From contig CANHPN010000002.1 of assembly GCA_947462535.1 (NCBI GenBank), forward strand, positions 1-64,000: DNA of 64,000 nt, written 5' to 3'. The stretch comes from Akkermansiaceae bacterium (GTDB lineage: Bacteria > Verrucomicrobiota > Verrucomicrobiia > Verrucomicrobiales > Akkermansiaceae). The notes below the pieces were generated by a model. It was not told the origin of the DNA. It did no database searches and saw nothing but the letters and a program-made list of their open reading frames with translations. Below are positions 17,350 to 26,556 of this stretch, piece by piece. Each line of letters begins with the position of its first letter. The stretch's first letter is position 1. Made by a program: the position numbers and the translations under genes.

Positions 17350-17898
17350 TCACCCCAGCGCCGCAATCACCTTGGCCACCGGCAGGCCCATCACGTTGTC
17401 GAAATTTCCGCGAATCCCTGCGATGATCCGCTCGCCGGATTCCTGGATGCCGTATGCCCCGGCCTTGTCTAGCGGGTTGACGAGCGCGAAATATTCCTCG
17501 ATCGCCGCGTCGTCGAGAGCGAGGAACGTGACCTCGGTGGTGTCATGAAACACGTTTTTCCCGCCACCCGGATAGATGACACACACGCCGGTGCAGACCC
17601 GGTGCGTGCGGCCGGATAGACGCCGCAACATGCCGCGCGCCTCGTCCAGATCCGCGGGTTTCCCCAGCGGCAGATCATCGATGAACACCAACGTGTCCGA
17701 GCCGATCACCGTCGCGTCCGGCCGCATGATCGCCACCGCCGCGGCTTTCAAAGTGGCGTTCAGCTCGCACAGCAAATCCGGCTTCATCGCCGGATCGTGG
17801 AGTTCCTCCGCCGGGGAGGCCACCACCTCGAAACTCACCCCCGCCTGCTCCAGCAATTCACGGCGGCGGGGGGATGAGGAGGCGAGCACGACGGGCAT
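17350..17898 (-). CDS. maf: Maf-like nucleoside triphosphate pyrophosphatase
   Basis: 182 residues. Starts with the family signature LASSSPRRRELLEQAG, continues with IGSDTLV (catalytic acid strand), GKPADLDEARGMLRRLSGRTH and ends with the GAYGIQ and GNFDNVMGLP blocks. Maf proteins hydrolyse non-canonical or modified NTPs (dTTP/UTP or m7GTP) to monophosphates in the cytoplasm and are linked to septation in some bacteria. It lies 36 bases after the HtrA-like pair on the same strand and may be co-transcribed with it. Confidence 0.92.
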   Translation of the reverse strand: MPVVLASSSPRRRELLEQAGVSFEVVASPAEELHDPAMKPDLLCELNATLKAAAVAIMRPDATVIGSDTLVFIDDLPLGKPADLDEARGMLRRLSGRTHRVCTGVCVIYPGGGKNVFHDTTEVTFLALDDAAIEEYFALVNPLDKAGAYGIQESGERIIAGIRGNFDNVMGLPVAKVIAALG

Positions 17899-17934
17899 GC
17901 CGCTTGCATGGCTGCAAACCGGCCGGTGATCAAG

Positions 17935-19122
17935 TCACGGTTGTTCGAGCGCTTCCATTTCCTGGCGCAGGTGGTCCATCAGACGCTGCATGTCGCTCAG
18001 ATGGCGGCGCATCCGGTCCTCGCCACCGGGCATCGCCCGGCCGCGTTGCGCATTCCCGCGCGTGGTCGCCGGCACTTCCTTCTCTTCCTGCCTCACCTGG
18101 GCCAGTGCCGGATTTCCGGCTTCTTTCTTGAGCAAATCCACCACCGCCGCAGCCGGCATCACGAACGAGCGCGTCCGGTCCGCGCGCGCCATGGTGATTC
18201 CTAACACGCGCCCCTGCAGATCCACCACCGGCCCGCCGACCTGGTTCGGCTTCGGCCGCATGTCGGTCTGGATCACCTGGGTGAACGAATCCCGCACCTG
18301 GCTAACCGGTCCTCCCATGCGCTCCATCTGCTCAAGCCGGCCGTTGGCATACTGTGGCAGCTGGGGGCGGTTTCCCACAGTCACCTCGACTGCTTTCTTA
18401 TCGCCGTTCGCTTCGACGAGCAGCGAAACCTTCGCGCCGGGAGTAACCCCGGTGAGCGCGTTCTTCAACTCCAACAGACCTGAGATCGGCCGCTCGCCGA
18501 CTTTTAAAATCACGTTCCCCGGCTTCAATCCCGCCGCGTGCGCGCCGGAACTTTCATCCACCTTATGAATTTTCACGCCCTGGCCGGTGAAGCCCGGTTC
18601 CCCGATCACCCCGAGGTAGGCGAGATCCGTGTCGCGCAGGTTGCGGCTCAACACGCTCACCACGCCGAACGCGGCGAGCCGGCCGTCCGGCTGCGGAGCG
18701 GCGAGAAATCCCCCGAGTCTGGGAGATTCGAACGACCAGCTCACCGGAGTGAGCGGCTGGCCCTCGACCTCCAACAACACCAGGTCCTCGTCTTGATAGA
18801 CACCCGCCAGCTTGACGGCGCGGCTCTCGTCCCCGGCGTCCACGCGCAGGTTCCCCCTCGCGCGGGCGACCTCGCTCCACTTTGTTAGAATCCTGCGACC
18901 GTCCCCGACCACGGTGCCGTATGCCAGCCGCCGCGAGCCGGACCACACCCGCACCGTGGACTTCGCCGCGGTGGCGAGCGCGGGCTTGATGGCTGCGTTG
19001 AACTCGTCCGCTTGCGCATCGACGGCCTGGCGCTCCTCCGGCAACAGCAGCGGGATGTCGTCCTGCGCACGCAATGCGTTAGGCAGTCCGAGCGCGATGA
19101 TGAGATAAACAATCGGTTTCAT
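17935..19122 (-). CDS. HtrA-like pseudoprotease with internal PDZ domain
   Basis: 395 residues with a signal peptide (MKPIVYLIIALGLPNALRAQ). The trypsin-like fold is visible but the triad is lost: the His site reads ILTKWSEV (Ser83) where the neighbour has ILTAAHVV, and the Ser site reads NQVGGP (Val295) where the neighbour has GDSGGP; only the Asp site (DEDLVLL) remains. A PDZ domain (about 158-245) lies between the N-terminal lobe and the strand holding the former Ser, not after the protease as in normal HtrA. The tail is Arg/Gln/Met-rich and helical. It follows an active HtrA by 11 bases and probably regulates or scaffolds it in the periplasm. Confidence 0.75.
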   Translation of the reverse strand: MKPIVYLIIALGLPNALRAQDDIPLLLPEERQAVDAQADEFNAAIKPALATAAKSTVRVWSGSRRLAYGTVVGDGRRILTKWSEVARARGNLRVDAGDESRAVKLAGVYQDEDLVLLEVEGQPLTPVSWSFESPRLGGFLAAPQPDGRLAAFGVVSVLSRNLRDTDLAYLGVIGEPGFTGQGVKIHKVDESSGAHAAGLKPGNVILKVGERPISGLLELKNALTGVTPGAKVSLLVEANGDKKAVEVTVGNRPQLPQYANGRLEQMERMGGPVSQVRDSFTQVIQTDMRPKPNQVGGPVVDLQGRVLGITMARADRTRSFVMPAAAVVDLLKKEAGNPALAQVRQEEKEVPATTRGNAQRGRAMPGGEDRMRRHLSDMQRLMDHLRQEMEALEQP

Positions 19123-19133
19123 AGCGGTGTTCC

Positions 19134-20129
19134 TTAGCGTTCTTCAAAAAGGGCTTCGCGGCGGGCCAGCACGACCTCCACCTCCAGCGCTCGGCGGTCC
19201 CGCAGGACACCGAGCCTTACCTTGTCGCCGGGCTGCTTTTTCGCCAGCACCTGGAGCAGCTTGCTAGCATCGCGGATGGCGCTGCCGTCGAGCGACTCGA
19301 TGATGTCGCCAACTCTAACTCCCGCAGCGGCGGCCGGAGATTCCGGAACCACGCTCTCCACCGGCACGCCCTTGGATGCGCGGCGCATTCCCATGCCGAT
19401 GCCGAGCACCGGCATTTCCGGGTTGGCGAACGGATTCATCGAGAGCCTTCCCCAGGCCTCGCCGGCGCGGATGCGCTCCCAGTCCTCCTTGAAGCCGTCG
19501 ATGCCGGCGTGGTTGTTGTTCGTTAGGGAAACCCCGATAGAGGAATTGATGCCGACGATTTTCCCGTCGAGGTCGAACAACGGCCCGCCCGAATCACCGC
19601 CGATCAAGGTGCAGTCGGTGGTCAGGAAATTTCCCGGGCCTTTCGAAACCACGCGGCCGAAGCGGACTGGCGGCGTGCGCGCGGCATCGAAGCCCGCCGA
19701 GTGGCCGAGCGCGACCACCCAGTCGCCGGCGGCGAGCGATTTCGAAGCACCCATCGCCGCGAACGGCCACGGCCCCTTGCGGGTGATTTGCACCATCGCG
19801 ATGTCCTTGGAATAGTTCGCGCCGAGGACTTTTCCCGGGACTTGCTCGCCATTCGGAAAAACCACCAGCAGCTCGTCCGCGCCTTGCACGACGTGGGCGG
19901 CGGTCAGGATCAGGCCCTCCGCGGTGGTGATCACGCCGGAGCCGGAGGAGCCGGTTTTTTCCGAAAGCAGCGCCACCGTGGCTGGCAGCACCTTGGCGGA
20001 AACCGTCTCGACCCTGCCCTCCAGTTTCGCGAGGTCCTTCAAATCACGCACCGGCTCGCTCGCCAACAAAACTCCCGGAACCAGCCACAAACAAGCGCAG
20101 GCGATGAGAAATACGGGATTCACTTTCAT
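19134..20129 (-). CDS. HtrA/DegP-like periplasmic serine protease
   Basis: 331 residues from the ATG at 20129, which starts a signal peptide ending in LLASEP. Full catalytic triad: His79 in LTAAHVV, Asp109 in YSKDIAM and Ser180 in GGDSGGPL. One PDZ domain at about 235-325 (PAAAAGVRVGDIIESLDG). HtrA proteases degrade or refold damaged envelope proteins. It is first in an operon with the pseudoprotease and possibly maf, and is divergent from the penicillin-binding protein genes with about 100 bases between them. Confidence 0.88.
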   Translation of the reverse strand: MKVNPVFLIACACLWLVPGVLLASEPVRDLKDLAKLEGRVETVSAKVLPATVALLSEKTGSSGSGVITTAEGLILTAAHVVQGADELLVVFPNGEQVPGKVLGANYSKDIAMVQITRKGPWPFAAMGASKSLAAGDWVVALGHSAGFDAARTPPVRFGRVVSKGPGNFLTTDCTLIGGDSGGPLFDLDGKIVGINSSIGVSLTNNNHAGIDGFKEDWERIRAGEAWGRLSMNPFANPEMPVLGIGMGMRRASKGVPVESVVPESPAAAAGVRVGDIIESLDGSAIRDASKLLQVLAKKQPGDKVRLGVLRDRRALEVEVVLARREALFEER

Positions 20130-20227
20130 GGTTGTATAGTGCACAGCGACGCCGCCAAGCCACTTCGTCTGTCCTCAACAAACAAGGATGGATCGTCGGC
20201 GGAGGATCGCTTAGCATTTGCACGCCG

Positions 20228-22528
20228 ATGCCAAAACACAACCCGCCAGATACTAACCGCCGCCGAAAGGAAGCGCCCGGAAGCGCCCCGTCGCGCGGCC
20301 CCGGCGGCCTGTCGATCCTGTTGTTCTGGCCGTTTCACCTCTTCAACCTGTTCACCCGCCCCTTCGCCACGCCGGTGAAATTCCTGCTCCGCCTCGCCGG
20401 ATATCCGGTCGTCGCGGGCATTTACGGCCTCGTGTTTTTCGCCGTCGCTTACGGCGTCCGCGCCCAGAAATACGATCTCGCGAAAATCCACGCGATGCCC
20501 GAGCGCTCGATCATCCACGACCGCCTCGGCGAGGAAATCGGCCGTATCCACGGGGAAAAGCGCTCGATCGTCCCGCTCCACCAGGTCGCCGAGAATTTCC
20601 GCAAGGCCATCCTCGCCCGCGAGGACGAGCGCTTCTATCAACACGGTGCCGTCGATCTCATCGGCATCGCCCGGGCGGTTCTGAAAAACCTCGGCGGTAA
20701 AAAAGAAGGCGCCTCGACTCTCACCCAGCAGCTCGTTTCCGACATCTTCCAACTCAAGCGCGGCGAGAACCGCGGCGACACGCTCCGCCAGTTGGACCGC
20801 AAGATGCTCGAAATCGCCATCGCCTTCCGCCTCGAAGCGTCGCTGGAAAAGGACGACATCCTCGAGGCCTACATCAACCAGATCAACTGGGGCCGCCAGA
20901 TCAAAGGCGTCGGCGAGGCCTCGCGGATCTATTTCGAGAAACATCCGTCCGAGCTAACACTTTCGGAATCCGCCCTGCTCGCCGGCATCGTCCGCGGCCC
21001 GGATTCCTTCAATCCTTTCAAATCGATGGACGCCGCCACCCGCGAGCGCGGCACCACGCTCGCGCGCATGGTCACTGCCGGAGTCATCACCCCGGCCGAG
21101 GCCCAGGCCGCCAAGGCGGAACCCATCGAGGTCAGGCCGGAATGGCGGCGCGAAACCCAGGAATCCTACGCGATGGACGCCATCCGCCGCGACCTCGAGG
21201 TGATTCTCGAAAAGGAAAACATCGAACTCGGCGGACTCAGCATCACCACCACCATCGACCTCCGCATCCAGCGCAAAGGCGAAGAGGCGCTGGACAAAAA
21301 ACTCCGCGAGGTTGAGCGCCTGTCAGGCTATCCGCATCCCACCCGCGCCGCCTGGCGGGAGGCCCCGGCGGAAAAGCGCAAGGAGCCCGCCTACATCCAG
21401 GGTGCCGCCGTCGTCGTCGAAAACCGCACCGGAGCCGTGCTCGCCATCATCGGCGGCCGCGACGCCAACGAATCCCGTTTCAACCGCGCCACCCAGGCCC
21501 GCCGCCAGATCGGCTCGCTCTTCAAACCCTTCGTTTACCTCGCCGCCTTCGACAAGGGCCTGCGGCCGGACACCAGCATCAGCGACGGCCCGATCCAGAG
21601 CGGCGAGATCAAAGGCGGCGGCACCTGGCACCCGGACAACTCCGACGGCAAATTCGGCGGCATGCAGCCCGTTTCCTACGGCCTCATCCGCTCCCGCAAC
21701 ACCATGTCCGTCCGGGTTGGCAACCACGCCGGCATCCCCGTGGTCAAGGAAGTCGCCCGGATGGCCGGCTTCACCACACCGATGCCGGAGAACCCGTCGT
21801 CCTTCCTCGGTTCCTGGGAGGCCTCGCCCTGGGAAATCGCCACCGCCTACACCATCTTCCCTAACGACGGCGTCCGCTACCGCCCTTATTTGATTTCCGA
21901 AATCAAGGACCGCGACGGCAACGTCCTCTACCCCGCCAACCAGATTTCCTACCCCGCCGCCAAAGCCGGCTCCGCATGGTCCGTTTCCCGCATCCTCAAC
22001 GAGGTCGCCACCCACGGCACCGCCGCCTCTGTCACCCGCCTCGGCTTCGACAAACCCTGCGGCGGAAAAACCGGCACCACCAACGACTTCAAGGACGCAT
22101 GGTTCGCCGGATACACCTCCACTCTAACCTGCGCCGTCTGGGCCGGCTTCGACACCCCGAAAAAAACCATCCAGGGCGGCTACGGCTCCGCCCTCGCCCT
22201 GCCGGTCTGGGTGGACATCATGAAAACCGCCGACCGCCTCGGCTACAAGGCCGGCAAGCTCAACAGCAAGTCCAACCTCGTGGAAATGGAACTCTGCCGC
22301 CACTCCGGAAAGCGCGCCACCAACGGCTGCCAGTCCGCCGGCTCCGCCTATCAGGACCGCGTCCCCGCCGACATCGCCCTGCCCGCCAACGACCTCTGTC
22401 CGCTCCACCCCGCCAGGGCCCAGGCCGTCGATGAGGCGACCCTGACTTCCACCGAGCCCGCCCCGCCCCGCGCCCAGCCCGTCGAGGAGGACGCCGACAT
22501 CCCGCTCAAAGCCATCCCCGTCGAATAA
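20228..22528 (+). CDS. class A penicillin-binding protein (bifunctional)
   Basis: 766 residues from the ATG at 20228. One membrane helix (about 59-75) follows a basic cytoplasmic tail. The GT51 glycosyltransferase has REDERFYQHG and EGASTLTQQLV. The transpeptidase has all three motifs: S430LFK, S489RN and K614TGTT. It polymerises lipid II and crosslinks peptidoglycan. A Pro/Ala/Glu-rich tail follows a Cys-containing segment (ELCRHSGKRATNGC). The next gene is a second, degenerate PBP on the same strand, 49 bases away. Confidence 0.93.
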   Translation: MPKHNPPDTNRRRKEAPGSAPSRGPGGLSILLFWPFHLFNLFTRPFATPVKFLLRLAGYPVVAGIYGLVFFAVAYGVRAQKYDLAKIHAMPERSIIHDRLGEEIGRIHGEKRSIVPLHQVAENFRKAILAREDERFYQHGAVDLIGIARAVLKNLGGKKEGASTLTQQLVSDIFQLKRGENRGDTLRQLDRKMLEIAIAFRLEASLEKDDILEAYINQINWGRQIKGVGEASRIYFEKHPSELTLSESALLAGIVRGPDSFNPFKSMDAATRERGTTLARMVTAGVITPAEAQAAKAEPIEVRPEWRRETQESYAMDAIRRDLEVILEKENIELGGLSITTTIDLRIQRKGEEALDKKLREVERLSGYPHPTRAAWREAPAEKRKEPAYIQGAAVVVENRTGAVLAIIGGRDANESRFNRATQARRQIGSLFKPFVYLAAFDKGLRPDTSISDGPIQSGEIKGGGTWHPDNSDGKFGGMQPVSYGLIRSRNTMSVRVGNHAGIPVVKEVARMAGFTTPMPENPSSFLGSWEASPWEIATAYTIFPNDGVRYRPYLISEIKDRDGNVLYPANQISYPAAKAGSAWSVSRILNEVATHGTAASVTRLGFDKPCGGKTGTTNDFKDAWFAGYTSTLTCAVWAGFDTPKKTIQGGYGSALALPVWVDIMKTADRLGYKAGKLNSKSNLVEMELCRHSGKRATNGCQSAGSAYQDRVPADIALPANDLCPLHPARAQAVDEATLTSTEPAPPRAQPVEEDADIPLKAIPVE

Positions 22529-22529
22529 T

Positions 22530-22571
22530 CCCGATTTTCAGCATTTCAGTTCTCAGCGTTTCAGCATTTAC
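22530..22571. repeat. degenerate 'ttcagcattt' tandem words
   Basis: Between the two PBP genes, the word tttcagcattt appears twice with related ttcagttctcagcg in between, over about 40 bases. It looks like a small AT-leaning repeat rather than a promoter. No gene is lost to it. Confidence 0.4.
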
Positions 22572-22577
22572 CCCATC

Positions 22578-24287
22578 ATGTCCACCTGGCGTCCCATCCA
22601 CCCACCCTCGTTTTGGAAGCGCTGGCTTCCCGGATGGATGCACGGCCCGGTGAAACTGCTCTTCCAACTCTCAGTCGCGGGAGCCGTCGTTTTGTTAGGA
22701 TTCGCGTTCTTCTACTTCATGCTCGCGATGCGCTTCGACATGGACGAGGTCGCCAAACTCCCCGCCGGCACGACCTTCTACGACCGCAAGGGCCAGGAAA
22801 TCACCGCCCCCGGCAGCAACAGCGGCAAGCTGGTGAGGCGCGATGAAATCCCGGACTTCCTCGTCAAATCGCTGCGCGCCCGGGAAGACGCCCGGTTTTT
22901 CGAACACGGCGGCGTGGACTTCCGCGGCCTGGCGAGGGCCACCGTTAGGAACCTCAAGGACCGCGACTTCACCCAGGGTGCCTCCACCCTCAGCATGCAG
23001 CTCGCCCGCAACAGCTTCAAAATGAAGCAGAAATCCCTGCACCGGAAGTTCCTCGAAATCGCCCTCACCCTCCGCGTCGAGCAACGCTACACGAAGGACG
23101 AGATTCTAACCCACTATCTGAACCGCATCTACTTCGGCGCCGGGGCCGACGGCATCGAGCAAGCCGCGCGCACCTATTTCGGGAAAACCACCCGCGACCT
23201 CAGCGACGGCGAGTGCGCCATGATCGTCGGCATCATCCGCGGCCCGCACATCTTCTCGCCCTTCCGCAACCTCGACGCCGCCATCGAGCAACGCAACCAG
23301 ACCCTCACCCGCCTCATCGCCATGGGCCTCATCGACACCGCCCGCCGCGACGCCATCATCGCCGAGCCCGTCAAACTCGTTAGCGACGAACACCGCGAAA
23401 CCCAGACTTCCTACGCCCTCCAAGCCGTCCGCCGCGAGCTCGACGGCATTCTCGAAAAGGACGACATCCTCTTCGGCGGCCTGCACGTCCACACCACGTT
23501 GGATGCCGCCTGGCAGAACCGCCTGGAAGTCGAGCTCACCCGCGCCGTCGAGGATCTGGAGCATGAGAAAGGCTGGCCGCATCCCACGGAAGCCGCCCAC
23601 GCCTCCGGCACCGAGCCCGCCTACATCCAATACGCTGCCGTCACCACCGAGACCAAATCCGGTGCCACCCTCGCGCTCATCGGCGGGCGGAATTACAGCC
23701 ACTCCCGCTTCGACCGCACCCGCTCCAGCCGCGATCTCGGCTCCGCCTTCGAGCCCTTCGTCGCTGCCGCCGCCGCCGAGCGCGGCGGGCTGGTGCTGCC
23801 CGGCAAGCCCGTGCAAACCGGCCGCCAGATCGGCCCGGCGGAAGTCGAGCGCCTCGCCAAACGCTGCGGCATCGCCGGTCCGTTTCTCGAAACCGAGGAT
23901 TTGTTCCGCGGCTCGGTCGCCGCCACCCCGCTCGAAATGTCAGTCGGCCTCGCCACCCTCGGCAACCAGGGCAAACGCGCGAAACCCTATCTGATTCAGG
24001 AAATCCGCGACACCACCGGCGAGGTGATTTACAAGGCCAAGCCCGTCCTGAGTGCCGCCCTCAGCCCCGCCGCTGCGCTCGATGCGACCAGCGTCCTTCA
24101 GCGCTCCGGCGGCACCCGTTGTTTCACCGGAGCCACCGGTTCCGAGCGCGACGCCTGGACCCTCCGCCTCGGCCCCGGCGGCGCGACCGCCATCTGGCTC
24201 GGCTTCGACAAACCCGCCGCCATCGCCCGCGAGCCCCGCCTCAAGTCCCTGCTCGACGAGTTCGTCAAGCGCCTCGGAAACAACTGA
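22578..24287 (+). CDS. class A PBP with intact glycosyltransferase and degenerate transpeptidase
   Basis: 569 residues. Membrane helix about 30-50. The GT51 domain is complete: AREDARFFEHGGVDF with Glu103, QGASTLSMQLARN, and YLNRIYFGAGADGIEQAARTYFG. The C-terminal domain keeps the transpeptidase outline (YIQYAAVTTETKSGATLALIGG, as in the upstream PBP) but motif I is S389AFE, with Glu in place of the essential Lys; no SxN is seen and the KTG site reads GATGSERD. It is about 200 residues shorter than its neighbour. It is probably a monofunctional glycan polymerase that may still bind muropeptides or the upstream PBP. Confidence 0.8.
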   Translation: MSTWRPIHPPSFWKRWLPGWMHGPVKLLFQLSVAGAVVLLGFAFFYFMLAMRFDMDEVAKLPAGTTFYDRKGQEITAPGSNSGKLVRRDEIPDFLVKSLRAREDARFFEHGGVDFRGLARATVRNLKDRDFTQGASTLSMQLARNSFKMKQKSLHRKFLEIALTLRVEQRYTKDEILTHYLNRIYFGAGADGIEQAARTYFGKTTRDLSDGECAMIVGIIRGPHIFSPFRNLDAAIEQRNQTLTRLIAMGLIDTARRDAIIAEPVKLVSDEHRETQTSYALQAVRRELDGILEKDDILFGGLHVHTTLDAAWQNRLEVELTRAVEDLEHEKGWPHPTEAAHASGTEPAYIQYAAVTTETKSGATLALIGGRNYSHSRFDRTRSSRDLGSAFEPFVAAAAAERGGLVLPGKPVQTGRQIGPAEVERLAKRCGIAGPFLETEDLFRGSVAATPLEMSVGLATLGNQGKRAKPYLIQEIRDTTGEVIYKAKPVLSAALSPAAALDATSVLQRSGGTRCFTGATGSERDAWTLRLGPGGATAIWLGFDKPAAIAREPRLKSLLDEFVKRLGNN

Positions 24288-24296
24288 CCCGCATCA

Positions 24297-24355
24297 AAGT
24301 GTTCCGGCTGTCCCAGCCGGAATCTCGCACTCCCGACTGAGACCGTCGGGACACC
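24297..24355. repeat. double-hairpin intergenic repeat, possible terminator
   Basis: Just after the second PBP stop. Hairpin one is ccggctg-tcc-cagccgg (24304-24320); hairpin two is cccgac-tgagacc-gtcggg. The flanks gtgttcc and ggacacc are also nearly complementary. The combination resembles extragenic hairpin repeats that I recall from related genomes; no second copy lies in this window. No T-run follows. Confidence 0.5.
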
Positions 24356-24390
24356 TTGCTTAAGCCGCTCCGGACTCCTACGCTTCCCCC

Positions 24391-26472
24391 GTGGCCGCGG
24401 GGAATGACGCAGAACGATGGCGGACGGACGGGAAATTCTTCCGCTCCGGAGACCGGCGCATGCGGATGAACGCGGTCACTTACGGGCCGTTTCCCGGCGG
24501 CTGGCCGAGGTCGTTCGGGCCGGATTTCTCACAAATAACGGCGACGGGATTCAACGCGATCCGGCTTTATGAAATGCCGGACCTGCGGCTGCTGGACGCC
24601 GCAGCGGATCACGGATTGAAAGTTTTTGGCGGGCTCGAATGGGGCCAGAGCGCGGATTTTTTCCAACGTCCGGGGATTTACACAGCCGCCGCGATCTCGC
24701 TGGTCAACGCCTTGAAGGAAACCGGCGATCATCCGGCACTGGCGGGCGTCTATGTCGGCAACGAGATCCCCGCCGACCTGGCGCGCTGGATGGGTCCGCT
24801 CAAAGTGCGACGGGCGATCGAAGAACTTATCGCCCTCGGCAAGGAGCTCGCGCCCGACCTGTTATTCGCCTACGCGAACTACCCGAGCACCGAATACCTG
24901 GAGCCGGAAAACGCCGATTTCACCGCCTTCAACATCTATCTGGAAAGCGAGCCGGAGTTCCGCAGCTACCTCAAGCGGCTGCATCACATCGCCGGCGACC
25001 GGCCGCTGGTGATCTCGGAATTCGGCGTCGATTCGTGGCGGAACGGCCTGGAGCGGCAGGCGGAAATTCTCCGCTGGGCCGGCCAGGCCGCGCTGGATCT
25101 GGAAACCGCCGGAATGACGATCTACGCGTGGAGCGACCGCTGGTGGGTCGGCACCGAAGTGCTCGACTGGGATTTTGGCCTGATAGACCGGCAAGGCAAC
25201 GCGAAGCCCGCGCTCTCCGCGCTCAAAACTCACACAGCGCCTGTCCGCCCCCTGTCCTTCAGCGTCATCGTCTGCACGCGTCGCGGCCGCGACCGCATCG
25301 GCGGCTGCCTAACCGCCATCGGGAAAATGGACGGCGGCGGCTTCGAGACGATCGTCGTGGACGACGGCTCGACGGACGGCAGCGCCGATTTCGTGGAGAG
25401 AAATTTCCCGTGGGCCCGGCTCGTGAGGTTGGAACCGTGCGGCCTGAGCAGCGCCCGCAACATCGGCGCGGCCGCCGCGAAAGGCGAGGTGCTGGCGTTC
25501 ACGGACGACGATTGCGAGCCGGACCGGGAATGGATCGCGCGGTTGAGGACAATTTTTCACGAGGGAATATTCGTAGCGGCGGGCGGACCGAATTTACCGC
25601 CGAAACCAAAGACCTGGGAGCAAGCGGTCGTCTGCGCCGCGCCCGGGGCACCCAGCCACGTGATGCTCGACGACGAGGAGGCCGAGCACCTGCCAGGCTG
25701 CAACCTGGCCGTGACGCGGGCGGCGTTAGAGGCGGTCGGCGGCTTCGATCCGCAGTTCCACGCGGCGGGCGACGACGTGGATTTCTGCTGGCGGCTGAGG
25801 GACGCCGGATTCCGCCTCGGCTTCGTGCCCGGTGCCTTCGTCTGGCATTGGCGGCGGCCGTCGATCTCGAAATTCCTCGGCCAGCAACTCGGCTACGGCC
25901 GCGCCGAGCGCCTGTTGTTAGCGAAGCACCGTGCCCGCTTCTCGAAGCGCGGCGACGCGAAATGGCACGGCTTCATTTACGGCGGCGGCCCGGTCCGCGT
26001 GATGGCGGATTCCATCATCTACCACGGCCCGATGGGCGACGCGGGCTATCAGTCGATCACCAACCGGATGCTGCCGCTGCGCGGGATTGAGAAAAAATTC
26101 GATACCTGGCAATCCCGGCTCGCGCTCCGTGCCGTGAAATTCCTCCAGCCCCGAATCCGCGCCTGGGCGAGAAGCCCGACGATTTTCCTCCGCTCGGAAT
26201 CCGACCGGAAACCCCGGACTTCCGGCCAAGCCGATGAGTTCTCGATCAACTCCGCAGAAGGCAAGGACCGCCACCATTTCCTCGGAATCCTGCTCCGCCA
26301 AGGCTGGAAGACCGCAGGCGAAACCGACGCCTGGGACCTCGAAAAAGCCGGCACCCGCGTGCTGATGGCCACCGAGCGCGGCGGCGGAACCGCCAGACGC
26401 ACGCTCGTCCGCGTGTGGGGTTCCGAGCCGGCCCGGATCGCCCGGATCCTCGGAGAGAAAATCGTTTCCTGA
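24391..26472 (+). CDS. glycoside hydrolase-like / family 2 glycosyltransferase fusion
   Basis: About 693 residues from a GTG at 24391; later starts are possible. N-terminal domain (about 20-285) is a clan-A TIM barrel resembling GH2/GH5, with YVGNEIP holding the acid/base Glu and VISEFGVDSW holding the nucleophile Glu. A GT-A glycosyltransferase follows (about 290-600): FSVIVCTRRGRDR, VVDDGSTDGSADF, AFTDDDCEPDREW, and FHAAGDDVDFCWRLRDAG. The last ~100 residues are unassigned. No signal peptide or membrane helix is seen, so it is likely cytoplasmic and makes or remodels a polysaccharide. No other polysaccharide genes adjoin it. Confidence 0.75.
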   Translation: MAAGNDAERWRTDGKFFRSGDRRMRMNAVTYGPFPGGWPRSFGPDFSQITATGFNAIRLYEMPDLRLLDAAADHGLKVFGGLEWGQSADFFQRPGIYTAAAISLVNALKETGDHPALAGVYVGNEIPADLARWMGPLKVRRAIEELIALGKELAPDLLFAYANYPSTEYLEPENADFTAFNIYLESEPEFRSYLKRLHHIAGDRPLVISEFGVDSWRNGLERQAEILRWAGQAALDLETAGMTIYAWSDRWWVGTEVLDWDFGLIDRQGNAKPALSALKTHTAPVRPLSFSVIVCTRRGRDRIGGCLTAIGKMDGGGFETIVVDDGSTDGSADFVERNFPWARLVRLEPCGLSSARNIGAAAAKGEVLAFTDDDCEPDREWIARLRTIFHEGIFVAAGGPNLPPKPKTWEQAVVCAAPGAPSHVMLDDEEAEHLPGCNLAVTRAALEAVGGFDPQFHAAGDDVDFCWRLRDAGFRLGFVPGAFVWHWRRPSISKFLGQQLGYGRAERLLLAKHRARFSKRGDAKWHGFIYGGGPVRVMADSIIYHGPMGDAGYQSITNRMLPLRGIEKKFDTWQSRLALRAVKFLQPRIRAWARSPTIFLRSESDRKPRTSGQADEFSINSAEGKDRHHFLGILLRQGWKTAGETDAWDLEKAGTRVLMATERGGGTARRTLVRVWGSEPARIARILGEKIVS

Positions 26473-26556
26473 GCCTTCGATTCGCCGCGTTCGAGAATTC
26501 CGAAAAAGCTCGGAAACACCCCGCGTAAAAACCGCACACTTTTGAAACTCCCGCAA

